Shown piece by piece: positions 40,914 through 48,954 of a DNA stretch of 64,000 bases. This stretch comes from Mucilaginibacter sp. L3T2-6 (GTDB lineage Bacteria > Bacteroidota > Bacteroidia > Sphingobacteriales > Sphingobacteriaceae): assembly GCF_030519355.1 (NCBI RefSeq), contig NZ_JAUMKC010000008.1:1-64000 (forward strand). Direction: 5' to 3'. The translations under genes were made by a program, and so were the position numbers. How positions within the stretch are numbered: the stretch's first letter is position 1; each line of letters starts with the position of its first letter. The notes beneath the pieces were generated by a model, which saw nothing but the letters and a program-made list of their open reading frames with translations, ran no database searches and was not told the DNA's origin.

Positions 40914-41354
40914 TTAGTTCCAGGGAGCCGTACCTGATACGGTGATTCCCATACTGCGAGCCGTTCCGGCTACCATTTTCATGGCTGATTCTACTGTGAA
41001 TGCATTCAAATCAGTCATTTTATCCTTGGCTATTGCCTCAACCTGGTCCCAGTTCACACTGCCAACTTTTTTACGGTTAGGTTCTGCCGAGCCACTCTTT
41101 AAACCGGTTGCTTCCAGTAACTGGATTGCAACAGGCGGAGTTTTGATGATAAAATCAAATGACTTGTCAACATAAACAGTAATAACTACCGGCAGCACTT
41201 TACCAGGTTTATCCTGGGTACGTGCATTGAACTGCTTGCAAAACTCCATGATATTCACACCTTTTGCACCCAATGCAGGGCCAATTGGAGGTGATGGATT
41301 TGCAGCGCCGCCCTTTACCTGCAGCTTAACCATCGCACCGACTTCTTTTGCCAT
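40914..41354 (-). CDS. rplK: Ribosomal protein uL11
   Basis: The 146-residue protein starts [20 protein letters not shown]. It has [37 protein letters not shown] and the C-terminal RNA-binding [10 protein letters not shown]. It binds the GTPase-associated centre of 23S rRNA. Confidence 0.98.
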   Translation of the reverse strand: MAKEVGAMVKLQVKGGAANPSPPIGPALGAKGVNIMEFCKQFNARTQDKPGKVLPVVITVYVDKSFDFIIKTPPVAIQLLEATGLKSGSAEPNRKKVGSVNWDQVEAIAKDKMTDLNAFTVESAMKMVAGTARSMGITVSGTAPWN

Positions 41355-41414
41355 TTTTACTTGTTTAAATTATAACTCAATGTTAGTAAGTGGAAGCTAA
41401 GTAACATTTAAGCT

Positions 41415-41523
41415 CGTGATGATTTTGGATTTCGGAAGTTCCTTTTCGGATTTATTTCCTTATCACAAAATCGCATATTTTAAATTCTAATTCCGAAATC
41501 GAACTTCCGACTTCCGAAATCAA
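41415..41523. repeat. Inverted word repeat in the nusG-rplK gap
   Basis: GATTTCGGAAGTTCC near 41430 faces TCCGAAATCGAACTTCC and TTCCGAAATC near 41491-41521. The arms could pair into an imperfect hairpin across about 90 bases. The related words AATTTCGGAATT and CCGAAATCGAACC recur at 44237-44300 between two tRNA genes. No gene is present. Confidence 0.6.
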
Positions 41524-41526
41524 AAA

Positions 41527-42069
41527 CTATTCTTTTTCAACCTGCATGTAATTCAATTCAAGCGGCGTACGGCGCCCGAATATCTTTACCATTACCTTCA
41601 GTTTCTTTTTCTCTTCGTTGATCTCTTCTATCACACCGCTAAACCCATTGAAAGGCCCGTCCATAACTTTAACACCTTCGCCTACATAGTATGGCACGTT
41701 CATGGTTTCACCCTGGCTGCTCATTTCGTCGACCTTGCCCAAAATGCGGTTAACTTCGCCCTGGCGAAGCGGGATGGCATTACCGGCCTTATCGCCTAAA
41801 AAGCCAATAACACTGTTTATGTTCTTGATGATGTGCTCAATTTCGGCATCAAGCTGTGCTTCTATTAACACATAACCCGGATAAAAATTACGTTCTTTCG
41901 CAATCTTTTTTCCGTCACGCATCTGGTAATACTTCTCCATAGGAATCAATACCTGCGGAACGAGATGCGAAATGCCCAGACGGTTAATTTCGGCATCAAT
42001 ATATTGTTTTACCTTTTTCTCTTTGCCGCTTATAGCCCTAACCACATACCATTTTAACTGATCACTCAT
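41527..42069 (-). CDS. nusG: Transcription antitermination factor NusG
   Basis: The 180-residue protein has an N-terminal NGN domain (LKWYVVRAISGKEKKVKQYI, PGYVLIEA in the form FYPGYVLIEA) and a C-terminal KOW domain (GVKVMDGPFNGFSGVIEEI). It binds RNA polymerase and couples it to Rho or to the ribosome. It follows secE by 16 bp. Confidence 0.97.
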   Translation of the reverse strand: MSDQLKWYVVRAISGKEKKVKQYIDAEINRLGISHLVPQVLIPMEKYYQMRDGKKIAKERNFYPGYVLIEAQLDAEIEHIIKNINSVIGFLGDKAGNAIPLRQGEVNRILGKVDEMSSQGETMNVPYYVGEGVKVMDGPFNGFSGVIEEINEEKKKLKVMVKIFGRRTPLELNYMQVEKE

Positions 42070-42085
42070 TACTGTAAAAATTAAA

Positions 42086-42280
42086 TTAGGTTAGTGAAGT
42101 ATAAAACTGCGTCAGCAAAAAGTGTATGCTTTGGTCCATTAATAAAATTATCAATGCAATTATAAGCGCTGCAATCAACACCAAAATAGAGCTGTTTTGC
42201 AGCTCTCTCCAGGTTGGCCAGGTTACTTTTTCGGTAAGCTCTACGTACGATTCTTTAATATACTCAGATACTTTCGACAT
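42086..42280 (-). CDS. secE: Preprotein translocase subunit SecE
   Basis: The 64-residue protein has an amphipathic N-terminus (VSEYIKESYVELTEKVTWPTW in shorter form: ELTEKVTWPTWRELQ, the conserved SecE clamp). A single membrane helix (SSILVLIAALIIALIILL) follows. It is the short single-helix form found in most bacteria. It sits between tRNA-Trp and nusG as usual. Confidence 0.96.
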   Translation of the reverse strand: MSKVSEYIKESYVELTEKVTWPTWRELQNSSILVLIAALIIALIILLMDQSIHFLLTQFYTSLT

Positions 42281-42302
42281 CTTTTTTGTTTACAGTGTAA
42301 TG

Positions 42303-42373
42303 CACGGGAACAAGGATTCGAACCCTGATCAAAGGTTTTGGAGACCTCTATTCTACCATTGAACTATTCCCGT
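42303..42373 (-). tRNA. tRNA-Trp (CCA)
   Basis: The cloverleaf is complete. The acceptor stem is ACGGGAA / TTCCCGT, the anticodon loop CTCCAAA has anticodon CCA, and the T arm is CAGGG-TTCGAAT-CCTTG. It lies 22 bp upstream of secE, a common bacterial arrangement. Confidence 0.97.
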
Positions 42374-42420
42374 TTGTATTTAAATTCCTTCGCGGAATAT
42401 AATGTTGGCTTCTTTATTAA

Positions 42421-42454
42421 CAAAGTACTTAGCTGCTTCCAGCTAAGTACTTTG
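42421..42454 (-). terminator. Terminator after tuf
   Basis: A perfect 15-bp stem (CAAAGTACTTAGCTG and its complement) closes a CTTC loop, 46 bp after the tuf stop. The T-run is short (TTAATAAAG), so it may act as a partial terminator or an RNA 3'-end stabiliser ahead of tRNA-Trp. Confidence 0.75.
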
Positions 42455-42499
42455 CGTAAATTAACCTTCCTTTAAACGCTTTTTAAGGGCGCAGGCGGC

Positions 42500-43687
42500 T
42501 TATTTTAAAATTTCAGTTACCTGACCGGCACCTACTGTACGACCACCCTCACGGATAGCGAAACGTAAACCTTTTTCCATTGCGATAGCGTTGATCAGCT
42601 TTACAGTGATAGTAACGTTATCACCAGGCATAACCATTTCTACTCCTGGCTCCAGTGAAATCTCACCGGTAACGTCAGTGGTACGGAAATAGAATTGCGG
42701 ACGGTATTTGTTGAAGAATGGAGTGTGACGACCACCTTCTGCTTTTGATAATACGTAAACTTCTGCTTTGAAATCAGTGTGAGGAGTTACTGAACCTGGT
42801 TTGCAGATAACCATACCGCGGCGGATATCGGTTTTCTCAATACCACGTAACAATAAACCTACGTTGTCACCAGCTTCACCACGGTCAAGGATCTTGCGGA
42901 ACATCTCAACACCGGTTACGGTTGACTTCAGGTTCTCAGCACCCATACCCAGGATATCAACAGGCTCGCCAGAGTTGATTACACCACGCTCGATACGGCC
43001 AGTTGCTACAGTACCACGACCAGTGATCGAGAATACGTCTTCAACAGGCATCAGGAATGGAAGGTCAGTCAGACGTGGAGGGATTGGAATGTAGCTATCT
43101 ACAGCGTCCATTAACTCCATGATTTTTTCAACCCATTTCGGATCGTTGTTCAGGCCACCAAGAGCCGAACCCTGGATTACAGGAATATCGTCGCCAGGGA
43201 ATTCGTAGAATGATAATAATTCACGAACTTCCATCTCAACAAGTTCTAACAGTTCCGGATCATCAACCATGTCAACTTTGTTCATGAAAACAACAAGTGC
43301 AGGTACACCTACCTGACGAGCTAACAGGATGTGCTCACGGGTTTGTGGCATCGGACCATCAGTAGCAGCAACAACGATGATTGCACCATCCATCTGAGCA
43401 GCACCAGTAACCATGTTTTTCACATAGTCAGCGTGACCCGGGCAGTCAACGTGTGCGTAGTGACGGTTTGCAGTTGAATACTCAACGTGTGCAGTATTGA
43501 TAGTAATACCACGCTCTTTTTCTTCAGGAGCAGAGTCAATTGAATCAAATGAACGCGCTTCTGATAAACCTTTGTCAGCTAAAACTTTGGTGATAGCTGC
43601 GGTAAGGGTTGTTTTACCGTGGTCAACGTGACCGATTGTACCGATGTTTAAGTGCGGCTTACTGCGGTCAAACTTTTCTTTTGCCAT
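42500..43687 (-). CDS. tuf: Elongation factor Tu
   Basis: The 395-residue GTPase has [10 protein letters not shown] (P-loop), the switch I Thr in [24 protein letters not shown] and NKVDMVDD. Domains 2 and 3 are intact, to the end [11 protein letters not shown]. It delivers aminoacyl-tRNA to the ribosome. It is transcribed with four upstream tRNA genes, so factor and substrates share one transcript. No Shine-Dalgarno is present. Confidence 0.99.
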   Translation of the reverse strand: MAKEKFDRSKPHLNIGTIGHVDHGKTTLTAAITKVLADKGLSEARSFDSIDSAPEEKERGITINTAHVEYSTANRHYAHVDCPGHADYVKNMVTGAAQMDGAIIVVAATDGPMPQTREHILLARQVGVPALVVFMNKVDMVDDPELLELVEMEVRELLSFYEFPGDDIPVIQGSALGGLNNDPKWVEKIMELMDAVDSYIPIPPRLTDLPFLMPVEDVFSITGRGTVATGRIERGVINSGEPVDILGMGAENLKSTVTGVEMFRKILDRGEAGDNVGLLLRGIEKTDIRRGMVICKPGSVTPHTDFKAEVYVLSKAEGGRHTPFFNKYRPQFYFRTTDVTGEISLEPGVEMVMPGDNVTITVKLINAIAMEKGLRFAIREGGRTVGAGQVTEILK

Positions 43688-43745
43688 GATTATATCTAAT
43701 TATTGTAGGTTAATTTATATTTTATAAACTTATATTATTAAGTTG

Positions 43746-43817
<72 letters not shown>

Positions 43818-43906
43818 TGATTTGCTAGTTTTTAGTTGCCAATTTTCAGTTTGCAGTTCCTTATATAACTGCCGGCTGCGAACCGTATCCTGCCAACTTT
43901 TAACAG

Positions 43907-43979
43907 AGCGGAAGACGAGGTTCGAACTCGCGACCTATAGCTTGGAAGGCTATCGCTCTACCAACTGAGCTACTTCCGC
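43907..43979 (-). tRNA. tRNA-Gly (TCC)
   Basis: The acceptor stem is GCGGAAG / CTTCCGC. The anticodon stem-loop ATAGC-CTTCCAA-GCTAT gives TCC, and the T arm is GCGAG-TTCGAAC-CTCGT. Between this gene and tRNA-Thr(GGT) lie words such as TTGCCAATTTTCAG and CTGCCAAC that look like a degenerate palindromic repeat. Confidence 0.97.
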
Positions 43980-44126
43980 TTTTTTGATTTGCGGTTGGCG
44001 CTTTTCCAGCCGACAGCGCTCTGCCCTGAAATTGCGTTTCCGAAAACCTTTTAATCAAGTTAGCAGTTTATGATCTTCAGAAAGCTATTGCCAACTGTCA
44101 ACTATAAACTGCCAACTCAAAAAAAG

Positions 44127-44207
44127 TGGGGGGAGAAGGATTCGAACCTTCGTAGCCGAAGCAACGGATTTACAGTCCGTCCCATTTGACCGCTCTGGTA
44201 TCCCCCC
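44127..44207 (-). tRNA. tRNA-Tyr (GTA)
   Basis: This 81-nt class II tRNA has a long variable arm (TTGCTTCGGCTACG region). The acceptor stem is GGGGGGA / TCCCCCC. The anticodon stem-loop ACGGA-CTGTAAA-TCCGT gives GTA, and the T arm is GAAGG-TTCGAAT-CCTTC. Confidence 0.97.
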
Positions 44208-44301
44208 ATTGTTTCATTTCGAAAGCCGGATCTAAAATTTCGGAATTAGCTTTTGCAGCTAAAAAACCGAAATCGAACCTACGAATTCGAAATCAAAACA
44301 G

Positions 44302-44374
<73 letters not shown>

Positions 44375-44393
44375 TTATTTGTATTTTAAAGAA

Positions 44394-44442
44394 CCATCCC
44401 TTCCAACTTGCAGAGGCCTGTTGTGTACCTCTCCGAAAGGGA
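44394..44442 (-). promoter_or_regulatory. 5'-leader hairpin of the tRNA-tuf transcript
   Basis: ATCCCTT at one end pairs with AAGGGAT at the other, and an inner AGAGG / CCTCT stem forms inside. On the minus strand the structure begins almost exactly where transcription from the promoter at 44446-44475 should start. It could protect the 5' end or control expression of the tRNA-tuf unit. Confidence 0.5.
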
Positions 44443-44445
44443 TTG

Positions 44446-44475
44446 CAAATTTACACATTTTTAATGCTGAACAAA
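44446..44475 (-). promoter_or_regulatory. Promoter of the tRNA-Thr-Tyr-Gly-Thr-tuf operon
   Basis: On the minus strand TTTG (-33) is followed after 18 bases by TAAATTTG (-7), an exact match to the Bacteroidota consensus TTTG...TAnnTTTG. The start point should be near 44439, about 65 bases before tRNA-Thr(TGT). Confidence 0.7.
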
Positions 44476-44483
44476 ATTTATTT

Positions 44484-44520
44484 TCTAAAAAAAAATCGGC
44501 AGGCTGAAACCCACCGATTT
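44484..44520 (-). terminator. Terminator after hpf
   Basis: AAATCGG (44493-44499) pairs with CCGATTT (44514-44520), extended by GG/CC after a 2-base internal loop. The minus strand continues with a run of T (TTTTTTTTT including the stem end). It ends the xerC-hpf unit 27 bp after the hpf stop. Confidence 0.85.
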
Positions 44521-44547
44521 ACATATAAAATTAATATTCTTTTCAGC

Positions 44548-44895
44548 TTAAAACTCTTCTTCTGCTGTCAGCAAGACCGCTTTTTTTGCAGATTCGGCCG
44601 CGGCCATTTTCTTTTGTTTATGCTTTTCAATTTGTTTTCTCAGGCTTTCTATCGCCAGATCTGTGGCTTCCTCAAAAGTTTTGCATTGTTCTTTGGCGAA
44701 AAGCTGGTTACCCGGCAACATCAGTTTAATCTCCGTTATCTTATTGGCTTCGTCTTCTACGTTCTCCAGTTTCAAATACACTTCACCGCTTATTATATGA
44801 TCATAAAACGTGTCAAGCTTATCGGCCTTCTTCTGAATAAAATCCAACAATTTCCTGTCTGCATTGAAACGAATAGATTGCACTGTAATTTTCAT
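44548..44895 (-). CDS. hpf: Ribosome hibernation-promoting factor (HPF/RaiA family)
   Basis: The 115-residue protein has the HPF N-terminal fold (MKITVQSIRFNADRKLLDFI, then KADKLDTFYDHI, LMLPGNQLFAKEQCKTFEEA and the basic helix ESLRKQIEKHKQKK). It lacks the extra C-terminal dimerisation domain of long HPF, so it is the short form that occupies the decoding centre of idle ribosomes. A strong Shine-Dalgarno precedes it and overlaps the xerC-like stop. Confidence 0.9.
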   Translation of the reverse strand: MKITVQSIRFNADRKLLDFIQKKADKLDTFYDHIISGEVYLKLENVEDEANKITEIKLMLPGNQLFAKEQCKTFEEATDLAIESLRKQIEKHKQKKMAAAESAKKAVLLTAEEEF

Positions 44896-44899
44896 GATT

Positions 44900-44909
44900 C
44901 CTCCTTTTT
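44900..44909 (-). promoter_or_regulatory. Strong Shine-Dalgarno of hpf
   Basis: AAAAAGGAGG ends four bases before the hpf ATG. The other starts I inspected in the window, including tuf, rplL, rplJ and apt, have none; rpsU is the other exception. It overlaps the TAA of the upstream recombinase gene. Confidence 0.8.
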
Positions 44910-45822
44910 ACGCCTTTGGATGGGCTTGTTTGTAAATAGACTTTAACCTTTCAACTGAATTGTGTGTATAGATCTGGGTGGCACTAAGGTTAGCGTGCCC
45001 CAGAAGCTCTTTAATGGCATTTAAATCTGCCCCGCGGTTTAGCAGGCTGGTAGCAAAGGTATGCCGCAGCACATGCGGGCTTTTTTTGTTTTGGGTTGAT
45101 ATGTAGGATAGATACTTCTGCACAATCAGATAAATGAGCTTTGGATATGCATTGGCTCCTTTATCTGTAACGATTAAGGTTAAGGAATTGTTACCGGAAA
45201 AATCCTGCTTTTTCTTTAATTGCTGGTATTCAGCGATTAATATTTTCAACTCGCTGTTCACCGGTATAATTCGCTCTTTATTACGTTTCCCGAGCACCTT
45301 TATAGTACCTTCATAAAGGTTTACATCTGTGTCCTTAACGCCTAACAGCTCCGATAGACGCATACCGGTACCGAATAGCATTTCGATCACCAGTTTGTCG
45401 CGTACGCCCTTAAAATCGCTGCTAAAAACATCGCTGTCATCGAGCAATTGCGACAGCTTAACATCTTCAACCACAACCGGCAGATTTTTTGGAATTTTAG
45501 GCGTTGTTATTTTAGAGGCCGGGTTAACTTCAATAATGCATTCCTGCAGTAAAAATTTAAAGTATTTGCGCAGGGTGGCAATTTTACGGTTGACAGAACG
45601 TGCAATAATCTTGCGGTTCATCAATTCTACCATCCAGTTCCGTACCAGATGATGCGTAATTTGCGAAGGATGCGTTATTTCAGGGTTCGGCGCGGGCGTT
45701 AAATTATCGGGATTGTTTAAAAAGGATATAAACTGGTCAAGGTCTGATTGATAGGCCGATACGGTGTGCGCAGAATACCGCTTTTCGAATTTTATATAGC
45801 GGATAAAACGGTCTATAAACAT
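44908..45822 (-). CDS. Tyrosine recombinase, XerC/XerD family
   Basis: The 304-residue protein has an N-terminal core-binding domain (FIRYIKFEKRYSAHTVSAY). The catalytic domain has Arg in GTGMRLSELLG, Lys in LGKRNKERIIPV, HVLRHTFATSLL (His/Arg), LGHANLSATQIYTH (His and nucleophile Tyr). The size and stand-alone setting with ribosomal genes fit the housekeeping Xer enzyme that resolves chromosome dimers, rather than a phage integrase. Whether it is XerC or XerD cannot be told. Confidence 0.9.
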   Translation of the reverse strand: MFIDRFIRYIKFEKRYSAHTVSAYQSDLDQFISFLNNPDNLTPAPNPEITHPSQITHHLVRNWMVELMNRKIIARSVNRKIATLRKYFKFLLQECIIEVNPASKITTPKIPKNLPVVVEDVKLSQLLDDSDVFSSDFKGVRDKLVIEMLFGTGMRLSELLGVKDTDVNLYEGTIKVLGKRNKERIIPVNSELKILIAEYQQLKKKQDFSGNNSLTLIVTDKGANAYPKLIYLIVQKYLSYISTQNKKSPHVLRHTFATSLLNRGADLNAIKELLGHANLSATQIYTHNSVERLKSIYKQAHPKA

Positions 45823-45824
45823 AA

Positions 45825-45867
45825 AAAACTACTTGTACATCCGAATTATGAATGTACAAATAGTTTT
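45825..45867 (-). terminator. Terminator after rpsU
   Basis: AAAACTA-C-TTGTACAT pairs with ATGTACAA-A-TAGTTTT, 15 pairs around one mismatch. The minus strand continues with TTTTTTATG. It lies 40 bp after the rpsU stop and directly before the recombinase start, making rpsU largely monocistronic. Confidence 0.8.
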
Positions 45868-45906
45868 AATATTTTGATTAGAAAAAACAAAAATTCTTTT
45901 GCAGAA

Positions 45907-46101
45907 TTAAGCGCCTGTTTCTAAGTTCATGCTTTGTTTGTAGATGGCATGTTTAACCACGTGACGACGGGTTACAGACTTTTTCTCGAACGCCTGGCGG
46001 CTGCGAAGTTCTCTTAACACACCGGTTTTTTCGAATTTCTTTTTAAAGCGTTTTAATGCTTTGTCTAGTGATTCGCCGTCTTTTACGTTAATAATGATCA
46101 T
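45907..46101 (-). CDS. rpsU: Ribosomal protein bS21
   Basis: The 64-residue basic protein is complete (MIIINVKDGESLDKALKRFK, then RELRSRQAFEKKSVTRRHV). It binds the 30S platform near the 3' end of 16S rRNA. In Bacteroidota, bS21 helps to mask the anti-Shine-Dalgarno. The gene has its own -7 box, a leader of roughly 25 bases and a strong Shine-Dalgarno, so autoregulation is likely. Confidence 0.97.
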   Translation of the reverse strand: MIIINVKDGESLDKALKRFKKKFEKTGVLRELRSRQAFEKKSVTRRHVVKHAIYKQSMNLETGA

Positions 46102-46113
46102 AGTTTCTGAAAT

Positions 46114-46123
46114 ACCTCCTTTC
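46114..46123 (-). promoter_or_regulatory. Extended Shine-Dalgarno of rpsU
   Basis: GAAAGGAGGT matches ten consecutive bases of the complement to the 16S rRNA tail. Thirteen bases separate GGAGG from the ATG, longer than usual. A retained strong Shine-Dalgarno at rpsU is known from Flavobacterium and is thought to let ribosomes lacking bS21 translate this mRNA. Confidence 0.85.
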
Positions 46124-46132
46124 GTGGGAGGG

Positions 46133-46140
46133 CAAAGGTA
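46133..46140 (-). promoter_or_regulatory. -7 box of rpsU
   Basis: TACCTTTG on the minus strand fits TAnnTTTG, with CTTTT about 20 bases upstream as a partial -33 box. The start point would be near 46126, right before the Shine-Dalgarno. Confidence 0.55.
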
Positions 46141-46240
46141 AGTATTTGTTTTTGAATATAAAAGTGTAAATATTCAATTGGTTGGTTAAGTGAAATCAGG
46201 TTGAACAACTTATAAATCGCATACCATTAAGGCCCGGGAT

Positions 46241-46939
46241 TTAACTTGCGAAACAATAAGCACACCCATGCTCCTGCGCACGCCCAACCGCCCAAACACC
46301 CGATGGCACCGGCTGAACACCCGGCAGCAAACCGTCGAGCCATTCCTTTTTAATTGCGGCTGCGTCCTGATTTAGCTTTTGAGCAAATGTTGCGCTCAGT
46401 GCGGTCAAAGCCATGTCGCACACGCAAAACATAACGCCACTGGCCTGCAATTCGTTTATACCAATCTGTATTTCGCCGACGCCCGGCGCCTTATAAGTCC
46501 CTGGCTTAGGTTCCCAGAATGGATTGTGAATGGCGGGCGACTTGCCTTCGGCATCATTAATTTTAAAAAATTCTCCAAATTTATATTTTTCCCAAAGCTG
46601 GTTATTCATCGCATAGGCAGCGCCGCTATGCCGCAAAACCACTACTACACCGCATTGCTCTGGCGATGAGCCGGTTATGCCATTGCTTGCCAAAAATATC
46701 CTGGGCCAGGCAAACGGAAATATGCCGTGAGGTTCAGTTACATCAAACATTATTCTATGCTTGCCCTTTACCTTTTTGAACCACTCATCGGCTTCCGATA
46801 CATCGGGCGAAGCTAGCTTTTCAGCAGCAGAAACTATAGCAGGATTGGCAAATATGCCGGCGCCTAAGGTGGCCGCGCCAGCTACAAACTTTTTCAGAAA
46901 GCCGCGGCGGGGGCTGGATTGAGCGATTGCTTTTTTCAT
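46241..46939 (-). CDS. Tat-exported DsrE-like protein
   Basis: The 232-residue precursor has a twin-arginine signal (SSPRRGFLKKFVAGAATLG), so it is folded before export. The rest resembles the DsrE/sulfur-relay fold: VVVVLRHSGAAYAMN, then ELQASGVMFCVCDMAL, then PSGVWAVGRAQEHGCAYC. The assignment rests on this pattern only. Two Cys in FCVCD and one near the end may be functional. It is a single gene, with terminal residues CAYCFAS. Confidence 0.65.
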   Translation of the reverse strand: MKKAIAQSSPRRGFLKKFVAGAATLGAGIFANPAIVSAAEKLASPDVSEADEWFKKVKGKHRIMFDVTEPHGIFPFAWPRIFLASNGITGSSPEQCGVVVVLRHSGAAYAMNNQLWEKYKFGEFFKINDAEGKSPAIHNPFWEPKPGTYKAPGVGEIQIGINELQASGVMFCVCDMALTALSATFAQKLNQDAAAIKKEWLDGLLPGVQPVPSGVWAVGRAQEHGCAYCFAS

Positions 46940-47085
46940 GACGGTAAATTTTGGCAGATGTGATGATTAATTGTGTAATTAAAGTTAAGCATTTTATAGT
47001 TAATGCAAATCTTTGATTACAATTTTAATCACGGGCACTCCGTCCGTCTTGATCACGTCAATCCAAATTGAATTAGCTTAGTCAA

Positions 47086-48258
47086 CTATTTCAGCACTTC
47101 CCTGCTTATCACAATCTTTTGTATCTCCGACGTCCCCTCGCCTATTGTGCACAACTTAGCGTCACGGTAATACTTTTCAACCGGAAAATCTTTGGTATAA
47201 CCATAGCCGCCGAATATCTGTACCGCTTCTGTAGCAGTTCGCACCGCCACTTCCGAAGCATAATATTTAGCCATAGCTGACTGCTTGGTGACCGGCTGGC
47301 GCCTGTTCTTCAAATCTGCAGCCTGCATAATTAATAGCTCTGCGGCTTCTATTTCAGTAGCCATATCAGCAAGCTTAAATGATATCCCCTGGAAATTGCT
47401 TATGGCCTGCCCGAATTGTTTACGCTCTTTTGAATAAGCAACCGCTGCTTCAAACGCACCTTTGGCGATACCTAATGCCAGCGCTGCAATAGAGATGCGG
47501 CCACCGTCTAAAACCTTCATCGCCTGTTTAAAACCCTCACCTTCAAGCCCCAGCAGGTTTTCTTTCGGCACGCGGCAATTATCAAATATAAGCTCAGTAG
47601 TCTCAGAGGCACGCATGCCCAGCTTGTTTTCCTTTTTTCCGTGGGTAAAACCTGGTGTGCCTTTTTCTATAACTAAGGCTGATATGCCTTTTGAATCGCC
47701 CTTCTCCCCTGTCCTGACCATAACTACAGCCACATTGCCTGATTTTCCGTGCGTTATCCAATTTTTTGAGCCGTTTACTATGTAATAATCGCCATCTAAA
47801 ATTGCTGTGGTGTTCATGCCCATAGCGTCAGATCCGGTGTTGGCTTCCGTTAAGCCCCATGCTCCTATCCATTCGGCAGTAGCCAATTTGGGCAGCCACC
47901 GCTGCTTTTGCTGCTCGTTACCAAAAGCAAGGATATGACCGGTACATAATGAGTTATGCGCAGCAACGGATAAACCTATAGCACCACAAACCCTCGCAAT
48001 TTCACTGATCACAGTAACATATTCAAAATAACCGAAGCCGGAACCACCGTATTCTTCCGGTACGAAAACACTCATCATACCCAGCTCGCCCAACTGCTTA
48101 AATAAATCCACAGGAAAATGCTGTGTTTCGTCCCATTCCATCACGTGGGGGCGGATATGTTTTTCGGCGAAATCGCGGGCCATCTGGCCTATCATTTTCT
48201 GGTTATCATCAATGGTAAGATTAAAGCCGGCTGGGCTATCGGTTAGTAAAGATTCCAT
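47086..48258 (-). CDS. Acyl-CoA dehydrogenase
   Basis: The product is about 390 residues. It has the three-domain ACAD order: N-terminal helices (LTIDDNQKMIGQMARDFAEK), the FAD/substrate strand domain (WGLTEANTGSDAMGMNTTA, SKNWITHG), and the C-terminal domain with RKQFGQAISNFQ, QIFGGYGYTKDFPVEKYYRD and IGEGTSEIQKIVISR, where the catalytic Glu lies in EGTSEIQ. It oxidises short or medium acyl-CoA. I chose ATG 48258; the in-frame TTG at 48282 adds eight residues. Confidence 0.93.
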   Translation of the reverse strand: MESLLTDSPAGFNLTIDDNQKMIGQMARDFAEKHIRPHVMEWDETQHFPVDLFKQLGELGMMSVFVPEEYGGSGFGYFEYVTVISEIARVCGAIGLSVAAHNSLCTGHILAFGNEQQKQRWLPKLATAEWIGAWGLTEANTGSDAMGMNTTAILDGDYYIVNGSKNWITHGKSGNVAVVMVRTGEKGDSKGISALVIEKGTPGFTHGKKENKLGMRASETTELIFDNCRVPKENLLGLEGEGFKQAMKVLDGGRISIAALALGIAKGAFEAAVAYSKERKQFGQAISNFQGISFKLADMATEIEAAELLIMQAADLKNRRQPVTKQSAMAKYYASEVAVRTATEAVQIFGGYGYTKDFPVEKYYRDAKLCTIGEGTSEIQKIVISREVLK

Positions 48259-48426
48259 GAATACATAATTGGTTTCCGGCAAAGTAACGCAATTATTCAG
48301 GTAACAGTTTTATTTTGAACGGCACGAAAGGGGACGTTTTGGGTATACGGTATAAATTGTGGGTTTGAAGAGTAATTTTTCATAAATCCAAATTTCATTC
48401 CTCGTAGAAAAGCGATGCTTTGTGTA

Positions 48427-48954
48427 TCAATACTCCGCCAGCGCCACTACCTTATCACAAACACTAGTTATCCTTTCTCTGCCTTTCAAAAAGCCTAATT
48501 CAACAACAAATGAAAAACCAGCCACAACACCGCCCATTTCCCGAATCAGCTCGGCTGCCGCAAGGGCCGTGCCACCGGTTGCCAGTAAGTCATCATGAAT
48601 CAAAATATGCTGACCGGGTTCGAAGGCATCAATATGCATCTCGATGGTGGCTGTGCCGTATTCAAGTTTATAAGCTTTTTGTTTGATGCTGAATGGCAGT
48701 TTACCTGCCTTGCGCACTGGCACAAACGGCACACCTAACTTGGTCGCCAGCGATACGCCGAATAAAAAGCCGCGACTTTCAATGCCTGCGATGGCATCAA
48801 TACGGGTACCTTTTAAGTGTTCGGCAAAGGAATCGACAATTTTTCCGCACAAAGCCGGATCTTTTAATATGGGCGTTATGTCTTTAAAAATAATTCCGGG
48901 TTTGGGGAAATCAGGAATATCGCGGATGGCGGATTTAATTTGAGATGCTATCAT
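48427..48954 (-). CDS. apt: Adenine phosphoribosyltransferase
   Basis: The 175-residue enzyme starts IASQIKSAIRDIPDFPKPGI and has FKDITPILKD and the PRPP-binding loop HILIHDDLLATGGTALAAAE. It salvages adenine to AMP. Its ATG overlaps the stop of the ComEA-like gene by four bases. Confidence 0.95.
   Translation of the reverse strand: MIASQIKSAIRDIPDFPKPGIIFKDITPILKDPALCGKIVDSFAEHLKGTRIDAIAGIESRGFLFGVSLATKLGVPFVPVRKAGKLPFSIKQKAYKLEYGTATIEMHIDAFEPGQHILIHDDLLATGGTALAAAELIREMGGVVAGFSFVVELGFLKGRERITSVCDKVVALAEY

Noticed and set aside
44908..45822. Phage or integrative-element integrase
   Set aside because: The recombinase sits among housekeeping genes, has the size of XerC/D, and no attachment-site repeat or element border is seen, although tRNA genes are close by.
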